This document shows positions 53,440 to 64,000 of a DNA stretch of 64,000 bases, piece after piece (position 1 is the first letter of the stretch; the number at the start of each line of letters is the position of its first letter). The stretch is from Pigoraptor vietnamica (Eukaryota; Opisthokonta; Filasterea), in the NCBI GenBank assembly GCA_943704525.1, contig CALSCQ010001292.1, forward strand, positions 1-64,000, given 5' to 3'. The position numbers and the translations under genes were made by a program. The notes under the pieces were generated by a model that worked only from the letters and a program-made list of their open reading frames with translations, had not been told where the DNA came from and made no database searches.

Positions 53440-56276
53440 TCACGACCGCTCGAGTTGTGCAAGCTCTGCCCGCAAAGCCGCTTCCGATTCCAGCTTTTGT
53501 AGCTGCAGGGCGCCACGCAATTAGATCGACGGGTACGTACATGATCCTTTTTTTTTTTTTGACATACCTGATTTAGCTCGAGTGCCTTGCCCGCGTTCTT
53601 TTCCTCGCGCAGCAATTCGATTTGCTTCAGCTTTTTGACTATCGTCTTGATCTTCTTCGCAACTTCGGGGTCGCTCGCAACAGGGGCCGCAGGGGCTTGC
53701 ACCGCGGGCGAAGGCGACGGTGTAAACGACGGCGCGGCTGCCGATTTGTCTTCGGTCTCGTCAGTCTTCTGCGCGCGATTCTCCCGCTTCTTCTTGTTTT
53801 TCAGTGCGGCTTTCGACATGGGCTCTGCGGAGAGGTGCTTCAGAACAACGCAAAATTCTCATAGGTGCATGCATACTGATGCCAACCTTGTGACTGCGGC
53901 GCGTCGAGTCGCTTAGGCGCCTCGTGCTCATGCTGCGCAATGCTTTGTCAGCTGAGGCATGCCACGCTAGTTTGTTGCATAGTGCATAACTTACGAGCTT
54001 GATCGTTGGCTGCTGTGGCGCATCGGTCCCTCGGAGATGTGGCGGCCTATACGCTGCGGGCTTTGGCGCTGCAGTTGCGTCAGCACCTCGTAGTGCCACA
54101 GACATGGCGCGGTATCCACCAACCAGTGTGTTCCGGGAGGGAAGATGCCTTCGCAGCGGCCGCAGGCACAACAGGCGCGGTGAGCGTCTGCGGCTGCCAC
54201 TTGGCCTGCGCGGGTGCAGCAGTGTTCCGTCACACGAGCTTGAGATGGCAGGCACCACTTGCAGCACACACCTCCCACAGTTCTGCGCACTGGCCCGATG
54301 CAACCAGCTCGCCAAAGCGCCAAATCTTAAACCTGCGCGTCGTGATCAACAGGGTATCGGAGTTTAAATAGTGCATCCGCCTTGCGGGCGGCCACACGCA
54401 ACGTCCCGTTTAACCCACCCATTGCCAACGCGAAGGCGCGGCGACGTCGTGCACGTGAGCATGTGAACGCCGTCCGGGCACCACTGCGTCATGGTCGAGT
54501 CGCTGGCCTGGCAGCGGGCAAACACGGCCAGCTTGCGGCGGTCCCAAAACTCCTGCAATATAGGAAGAAACACGTGAATAACGTCACCCCGTCGCCGTGT
54601 CCACGACAGCCCTCCGCCACGGCAACCTGAGCATACCATTTCGCCGCGGAGATTTCCGAAGCCGCCAAGCATAATCACTGCACGCAAAAGAGACCGTCAA
54701 AAGCGGTGGGTGCGCAAGAAGCGCCGGCGCCACATACCGTTGCCGTGGGGGTTGTATTGCACCGTGTTGCGGGACCCCGTGCCAAAATCAAAGACGGGCT
54801 TGCACGTGTGGTCGAAGAGCGTCGCCTTGGCGGGCATGTCTGCGCATGGGGCGTCCGTCAGAGGCAGCGCACGACGACAGCGGCGCAATGCCCTCCACCC
54901 ACAGCCGTAGACGACCACAAAGTCCTTCGAGTCCGGGCTCCAGGCGAAGTCGTAGATGGGTCCCTCCTTGCCTGCGGCGGGGAAGTCAGCGCCCGCCCCA
55001 GCGCCCGTGCTGCACGGCCGCACTCACCGAGCTGGATGTTGGCATCGTAATCGCCACCCGCGCGCATGTAGTACAGGCACGTTTCGCCGTAGTACGACTT
55101 GCCCGAGGTGTCGACGTCCGTCTGCGCAAACACGAGAAGTGCCGTTCCTGCCAGCCGTGGTCAGTGGCGCGCGCTTGGCACCCAACGCATGACGTCACCC
55201 ACCCGCGGGATTCCACGAAAGCGCGACCTTGTCCGCCTTGTAGAACGCCTTGGTCGCCAGCGGCGCCCCCTGCGAGAGCCCCGCAATGCTGTAGACGCGC
55301 ACCGTCGCGGGAGCGCCCTGCGGAGGATGCGCTCAGCCCAAGGCCAGGGCAGCGGCTGCGCGGCCAAGCTCACCTTGACGCCTGGCACAAAGATGGCCGC
55401 CTTATGGGGCGCCGCACCCGGGCTCACGGCCAGCTTTGCAACACCCGCCACTTCGAGCCGCGAGACGACCCCTGAAACGCGCTCACGTGAGCCTCCGCAT
55501 CAAAAAACAAAGGCCGGGGCTAAGGTACAAATGGCCCACCGCGAGCGAAATTCTTGGGGTCGTAAGCGTGCACTTCGTTGGTACCCGTTCGCAACATAAC
55601 GCCCTCGTCCGGCGTCCACTGCGGCTCCCTGGAGAGAGCCAAAGTCACACCACAAGCCTGAGCAGGCACTGCACCTGGCGGCACCCACCAGTCCTCCGAG
55701 CGCCGCGACACATAGCCATGCACACGCTCGCCCGTGGCAAGAGACCACACGTTCACGTTGTCCCTGGGCGCAGACGAGCCGTCGCCGCCCGTTCCTTCAA
55801 GCAGATCGGCCCATTCGTCAGTCAACGCACGCGGCGCAAGTGGACAAATGGGCACCCACCGGCAAAACGCTCCCACGTCAGCACAAAGGAACGGCGGGGA
55901 GAAAACGCGAGTTGAAGGACGCCTGGCTGCGAGATTGTGCGCGCCACCGCCCGCGACGCCATGTCCCAGACAGTCACCCTAGCCGTTTCCACCGTAAGTC
56001 AAGCGCACACAAAGGCGCTCGGAATTGAAGCACTCACTTGGATCCATCGCTCGCGGCCAACAAAGCGCCGTCCGCGCTGAACAAGGCGCACTTTTGGGGC
56101 GCAGTGAAGTCGCTGGGTGAAGATAGCGTGAGGTCGAACTCTGATCTGAAACGCGCCACAACCAAGCCGGCGTACCTTGGGCCCTCTATCGGTTCGGCGA
56201 GTGACTCGCCGCGGCCGCCGAGCAGGCGGAGGCCGTCGCTGCCTCGGAGAAAGAAGGCGAGAGACGGTGCCGCCAT
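53440..56276 (-). CDS. EIF2A: Eukaryotic translation initiation factor 2A
   Basis: Seventeen exons (56276-56038, 55978-55860, 55794-55689, 55628-55540, 55471-55374, 55317-55203, 55147-55028, 54971-54903, 54839-54738, 54677-54637, 54552-54419, 54332-54272, 54205-54124, 54068-53995, 53932-53887, 53824-53568, 53502-53440) give 604 aa (human 585). Landmarks of the beta-propeller appear in order: FFLRGSDGLRLL, DPKNFARGVV, FYKADKVALSWNPAGTALLV, TDVDTSGKSYYGE, FVVVYGYMPAKATLFDH, FDFGTGSRNTVQYNPHGN, LGGFGNLRGEMEFWDRRK, WCPDGVHMLTCTTSPRLRV and FKIWRFGEL. Then come AAYRPPHLRG, SKAALKNKKKREN and a C-terminal helix. eIF2A can bring initiator tRNA to 40S on special mRNAs. Exon 3 uses an AAG acceptor, the least usual junction. 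Confidence 0.94.
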
Positions 56277-57067
56277 GCTGTCGAGATAGTGTGTGCGATT
56301 CGATCCCGTTCCGGTTTTGAAACACGTGCGGAGACCACCTGAACGTGACGTCATGGCCGATGCTTGGCGGTGAGCTACCAGCAGCCTGAACGGTTTGTTT
56401 TTATGACAAAATACTTTCGCTTTTTGGCTCTGCATTGCACTTGAGAGCTTGAGAGCTGCGCAGCGCTGGGGTGGGGATCCCCGTGGGGACCCGCGCAGCA
56501 GTGGGGAGGGGACTGGGAATGACCCCGTGGAGGCCAATGTCGCCGCGGTTTGCTCGGCGATGCTGCCCAGTCGCTTGCGCCCGTTGGACAAAAGCACCCA
56601 AGGACAACGGCTTTGGAACGCAAGGCACTTTGGACGGGAAAACGGACATTTACTTTTCTGCGGTCGCTCGAAAAAGATGTGCCTCTGCCTCTGTTACAAC
56701 AAAACAGCAACTTATGTACCATCCGCGCCACCAGCCTGCACAGCACTCTATGCCCGCGGCCTGACTGGAAGTAACGAAGAGTGCAACGACGGGACGCACT
56801 TGCGAGTAGCACGATTCCCAGAATCAGAGTACAAGGTTGCATCTTCTGCCAGAGTAGCGTGACGTGTGCATCCTTTGTGTCTCGCCGTTTATTTGGAAAT
56901 TCGAGATTTTGAGTGCGAATGGTTGGCCCTCCAAATCAATACTGCCGGGTGTGGCGTGTTGTGCCTGGGCCCTCCAACTCAAGCAAAAGCGACAACCCAC
57001 GCCCAGCAAAGCAACATCAGCCTCGCTTTCACCCACTGTCGGTCGTTGCTGGCCCGTGCGCGGCAGG
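56277..57067. other. Divergent intergenic region, eIF2A / ATG3
   Basis: Nearly 800 bases between two gene starts. The ATG3 frame stays open upstream of its ATG to about 56864, but the conserved start MQYVQSK favours 57068. No other spliced frame, repeat or RNA gene was seen. Confidence 0.65.
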
Positions 57068-58479
57068 ATGCAGTACGTGCAGAGCAAGCTGCTGGGAATT
57101 GGGGAGTTCCTGACGCCCGTGCTCAAGGCCTCCAAGTTCCAGGAGACGGGCGTGTTGACCCCCGAGGAGGTGCGTCAGAGTGCGTTTGCGCTTCGGCTTG
57201 CTGTTTTTGACGGACGTTCGCGCAGTTTGTGGCGGCGGGTGACTTCCTCGTGTTCAAGTGTCCCACATGGGCGTGGTGGGTGTGGTGCACTGCATCGAGT
57301 CTATCTCCTCAGACTTGACGGTTTCTAATGGAATTTGGCGCAGGGAGGCTGGCGAAGACTCGAAGCGGCGCAGCTTCCTTCCCCCTGACAAGCAGTACCT
57401 CGTGACACGAAACGGTGCGCTGGGATGCATGATAGCGCCGCCTCGGCTGGTTGACCGTGCTGTGATCATCAAGCGCACCTCCGTTGTTGCCTGACACGAG
57501 ACACCGTGCAGTACCATGTTTCAAGCGCGTCAAAAATATGGAGTACGTGGACGAAGAGCGCACCGTTGACAACGACGACGACGGTGGCTGGATCGAAACG
57601 CATACGGGACCGTGTGGTGTGTGTCTTAGGATTGCGACGGAGTTATGTGTCTTGCGCTGGTCCTAATCGTTGCCCACGCAGCCGCTGACGGCGCCCCTCC
57701 GGATGAGCTTGTGGAAATCACTTCGGCACTAGGGAAAGCGTCCGGGGCTCCCGCGGCGCCGCCTCCAAGTGCTCCACAGAGCGCTGCCCGGGAAGGCGAT
57801 GGGGATTCGTCTGACGACGACATACCTGACATCGACGACTATGAAGAGGAGAACCTCGAAGAACAGGATGCGGTGCGTGGGGCAGGCCTTCTGTTGGCTG
57901 CCCACTCTCGGCTGACATTCAGTGCGTTTTGGCTACCCCAGGGCGCGCTGCCAACCAAGACAGAGACAACAGAAGGCGCGGACAACATTCTAAAAACGCG
58001 CACTTACGACCTCCACATCACGTACGATAAGTACTACCAGACGCCACGGCTGTGGCTGTCGGGTTACGACGAGGTGCGGCGCCGTTGTGCACGGCTGTTT
58101 GAATTTCTTTTCTTGAAAACCTTTAACCTGTCGTGCTGCACAGCAACGGAAGCCGCTGACTGTGGAGGCGACTTACGAGGACTTGAGCCAAGACCATGCA
58201 AAGAAGACCGTGACCATCGAGAGTCACCCTCACCTGTCTCTGTCCCTCCCCTCGATCCACCCGTGCCGACACTCGAATGTGATGAAGAAGATTATCGAGA
58301 ACGTTGCAATGTCTGGCAAGGAGCTGGGTGTGCACATGTGGGTGTTGTTTTGCAGTGCCTTTGATTTCTCAACTGTGGCTAACGAAAAGCGACGCAGGTA
58401 CTTGCTCATCTTCCTCAAGTTCGTGCAGTCTGTCATTCCCACGATCGAGTATGACTACACGCGCGAGTTTTCGTTCTGA
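57068..58479 (+). CDS. ATG3: Autophagy E2-like enzyme ATG3
   Basis: Eight exons (57068-57169, 57226-57275, 57344-57414, 57512-57613, 57682-57872, 57942-58073, 58144-58337, 58398-58479) give 307 aa (human 314). It starts with the amphipathic helix [20 protein letters not shown] used for membrane curvature sensing. [19 protein letters not shown] and [19 protein letters not shown] follow. The flexible acidic region ([19 protein letters not shown]) binds ATG7 in relatives. The E2 core has [20 protein letters not shown], the catalytic Cys in [13 protein letters not shown] and the end [18 protein letters not shown]3 moves ATG8 onto phosphatidylethanolamine in autophagosome formation. Confidence 0.96.
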
Positions 58480-58938
58480 GCACCTGAATACAGCTGGAAC
58501 GTAACAGATCTGTTACTTTAATGTCGTCACTTGAATGCGGGATAATCCGGAGCGACCACGTTTTTTGGCTGTCTCGGTTCCCCGGCATGCTAAATTGGGC
58601 CACGCCGCATTTTTGTGCATATTTTGCCCCCTGCGCCAGTGTGTGAGCCCGGCGAGTGCGCCGATTTGGCGCGATTTATTAGCCGATGCCCCACAGTATG
58701 GGCTGAGTATGGCGGCGTTAATTGTGCCGGCCGCGCATGCGTCACCCCGACCACGTTGCCCGCAGCGCCACACGCCCCGCCGCCGCGGTTGTGTGCCGCA
58801 CGTGGCGCGCCACTCGTGTGTGGCCCTCACAATCGCCCTCTCCAATCATCAACAAAGATCACGGGGCGCGCAAATGAACGACCCACGAACGGTTTATATT
58901 TTTTTTTCTACCGTACAAAGTGAATTCGAGACGCTTTG
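58480..58938. other. Intergenic region, ATG3 to DDX3-like helicase
   Basis: Both neighbours are on the plus strand. A T-run lies at 58900-58908 just before the helicase start. No supported exon, repeat or RNA gene was seen. Confidence 0.65.
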
Positions 58939-61537
<2,599 letters not shown>

Positions 61538-61694
61538 GCGAAGCGTGATGAATGAAGGAGGAGGGTTGGAAGGGTATTGTTCGTTGAGTTCAAATTAATG
61601 AAAAACGAGTCTCAGATTGAATGCACTTGAGTACATAAACCGAATAACATGGATGTTTACTAAGGAAATGCGCACGGCCAAGAGATGCACGGGT

Positions 61695-64000
61695 TTAAGA
61701 CGACGGCTGGGCGGCGGCCGCCGGGGCGGGCGCGGCGTGGCCCTGCTCCTTGTCGGGGACGACCTTGGCCGTCTTCTTCTTGCTCTGGATCATGATGACG
61801 GCCACGATAATGACAATCAGGAGGGCGCCGCCGACGGCCACGGGCACGGCAATCGCCACCGTGTTGGTGCTGCTGCCGCTCGACGTATACCACGTCGTGC
61901 CAAAGTACGTGAAGCTGGTGAATGTGGGCCGGTTCAGGTACAGCTTCGATTCGGCCGCAGACGTCGCAGCCTGGCTGGCCGCCGCGTTGGCACCCGCAAT
62001 GTAGAACCCGACGACTACCGAGCCGTCGGCCTGATCCACTGCCGACGTCACCACAACCGCCGCTGACGTCACGCCTCCACCAAGCGCCGCGGCAATGCCC
62101 GCCTGGAACTCGGCCATGAGCGCCGAGTTGAGCGCGAGGAGCGTGGCTGCGCGAACATTCGTGCCGCGCAGAACCGCAAAGACGCGGTTGGTGGGCGCCG
62201 TGCTGTTGTTGTTGGTGGGTGACGTCTGCGACGAGGCGCCGCCATACGTCGAAAGGTGGTGCGTCCTGCAGATGATCGAGTGGTTCGTTCTTCCCACGAG
62301 GCGGACGCCGCGCGTGTCCCATCCGCCCAATGTCTCGTTGTAGAACTTGCAAACGGGCTCTGCGGACATTCGACCGTTAGAGACCGGACAACATGGAGCA
62401 CACAATCACCGTGCGGCAGGTGTGCAGAAACTCACCGCTGCCATCGGCGGCGGGCGTGTACTCAATCTCGATGTCGATACCGTCGGTGACGTTCGCCACG
62501 TCGTAGTCGGTCTTTGTGTCGGGATTCTTGAGCGAGAAGTCGGCGAGACTCGAATCGAACCTGCGCAAATGGCCAAGTCAGTCAATTTTTGATCTCGTTC
62601 GCAAAAGCGCGCTGCGCAACACAAGCAACGCAAACCCACTTGTCGGAGGAGCCGTATGGGTCCGTGTCGTAGCTCGAGTACACGCCCGCAACGTTCACCG
62701 AGCAGCCCTTGCCGGTCACTGGGTCGCACGAGCTCGTGTTGACCAGCGAGCCCATCGCACTTGTCGGCACGCTCGCCCCGGGGCAGTCCGCGCCCGTGCA
62801 GCCCGTGCCAAAGTCAAGCGACGTGTCGTTGCTCGTCGTCGAATACTGCTGCACCTGCGCAGACACCGTGATCGACCCGTCGTCCGACGACACCGACGTG
62901 GGCGCCTCGCCAACCCCCAAGTTGCCGACGAGCGCGCCGCCCAGATTAGACACCGTGTCCACCTTCGACGAGCTGTTGTTCGACGACGACTGGCTCAGCG
63001 TGTTGAGGGCAAAGCCGGCGACATCCTGGTCCACGGTTCCCGTGGAGTACTGCGACGTGAGCGCGGCGTTGACGAGCTTGGTCAGGTAGTCGGCGGCCTT
63101 GCTCGCGACCGACGCCGGGACGCAACCGCCGGCCATGGTCAGCTGGTTGACGAACGTCGTCTCGCGCTTGATGTTCGCGTCGTTGAGGACGAGGTTGTTG
63201 AACACCTTGTCAAACTCAGTGACAATCGTCACGAGAAGGGCCTGGGCATCGGCGTAGCACGTGCTCGAGAGGTTGAGGGCGCGGTTCGTCAGATCCGTCG
63301 CAATCACAAGCGTGCCGAGGTACCCGGCGTAGTCTCCAGTCGCCACCTCCGTGCTGCCCGTAATCTTCGCACGCGCCAGCGCGACAATCGCAGCGGCATC
63401 GCCGTTCTGCAGGGCCTGGGGCGGGCGCACCGTCACGACGACGGTGCCCGTGCTCGCCGCGCCGTAACGGTCGTACGCAGTGCACACAACCGTCAGGTTG
63501 AATCCGCGCGACTGGCTGCCCACAGGGAGCGAGAGCGTCGCGGTGTTGCTCGGCAGGGGCTCCTTGAGCGAAACGAGGCGGACGACTCCCGTCGCCGATG
63601 TCGTGAGATAGCCCCACGCGAACGTGAGCGGCGTGTCTTCGTCGTCAAACTTGGCCGTGAAGTCGAACGAATCGCCCGCCACGCCCGTGTACTTGTTCGC
63701 AGAGAGTTCAACGAAGGTCGGGCCGCCATTCACCAGAATGTCAATGTCGGAGTAGCCCGTCGCGCCCGCAGCAGTCGCCTGCAGGCGGAAGCGGTACTTC
63801 GAGTTGGGCAGCAGCGTGTTCGCCTCGATGCAGAGGCCGGCGCCCGTGAGCGAGCCGCCAAGCGTGCAGACGTTCGAGCTGTTCGTTAGGTCAACCGTCG
63901 CAAAGCCGGAGCCGGCGATGTTGGACCACTGCAGCCGCGCAGCCACGCCGCCCGTAATGGCGTAACCAGAGAGGCGCACGCGGCGGTCGACAAAGACCTT
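61695..64000 (-). CDS. REJ-GPS single-pass membrane protein, N-terminus outside the window
   Basis: Three exons are visible (64000-62640 open at the window edge, 62560-62436, 62359-61695), together about 716 aa. In order: an Ig/REJ-like region (VNGGPTFVELSANKYTG, FTAKFDDEDTPLTFAWGYL), a long GAIN-like helical/beta stretch, and a GPS motif with Cys-Trp spacing and the cleavage point HL/S (CKFYNETLGGWDTRG, ICRTHHLSTYGG). An Ala-rich domain with RVFAVLRGTNVRAATLLALN and SAAVVVTSAVDQADGSVVVG comes next. One transmembrane helix follows (VAIAVPVAVGGALLIVIIV), then a 36-residue cytosolic tail. REJ plus GPS is the polycystin-1 arrangement, but the 11-helix polycystin channel part is absent. Probably a cell-surface adhesion or recognition protein. 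Confidence 0.85.

Noticed and set aside
56864-57067. Extended N-terminus for ATG3
   Set aside because: The frame is open, but family members begin at the MQ-type start at 57068 with the amphipathic helix.

Overview
The window is nuclear DNA of a GC-rich unicellular eukaryote. It holds 23 complete protein genes and one 5'-truncated gene in 64 kb, split by roughly 150 short spliceosomal introns, mostly 45-120 nt. Exons were rebuilt by reading both strands and requiring every junction to keep frame and to agree with the protein family. Donors are mostly GTGAGT, GTGCGT or GTGGGT; acceptors are mostly CAG. No rRNA, tRNA, CRISPR array, operon, virus-like or intact mobile element was recognised. EFHC1/Rib72 (three DM10 domains) and a Tctex-type dynein light chain imply a motile flagellum. 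A PH-tailed myosin, an SH3-RhoGEF, a KDM6-type demethylase and a TSC22 domain suggest a flagellate on the opisthokont/apusomonad/amoebozoan side of the tree. That placement is an inference, not a determination.

Left third (1-24.8 kb): a secretory-pathway glycosyltransferase with TPRs (-), rRNA-processing factor EFG1 (+), a LAMMER/CLK kinase (+), a TPR plus JmjC KDM6/UTX-like gene (+), EFHC1 (-), TCTP (+), Golgi tether COG3 (-), TRAPPC4 (+), an unrecognised four-exon 98-aa gene (-), DYNLT2B-like dynein light chain (+) and the complex III hinge protein UQCRH (-).

Middle (25-50 kb): an SH3-DH-PH RhoGEF (+), a UBA-UAS-UIM-UBX p97 adaptor (+), a coiled-coil myosin ending in a PH domain (-), phosducin-like PDCL3 (-), an AMPK-family kinase with UBA (+), RNA polymerase II RPB1 with 19 perfect CTD heptads (-) and PLAA/Doa1 (+).

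Right (50-64 kb): a TSC22-domain protein carrying six RFx[VI] motifs (-), an AT-rich non-coding island with GT/CA microsatellites, eIF2A (-), ATG3 (+), a DDX3/Ded1 helicase (+) and a partial REJ-GPS single-pass surface protein (-).

Genes lie mostly as divergent and convergent pairs with little space between them. The content is mainly housekeeping (transcription, ribosome biogenesis, translation initiation, Golgi traffic, ubiquitin/p97, autophagy), and the neighbours do not form one pathway. The most unusual items are the TSC22/RFxV protein, the PH-tailed myosin, the UBX protein without its FPR loop, the long palindrome between RPB1 and PLAA, and a palindrome shared by two divergent promoters.
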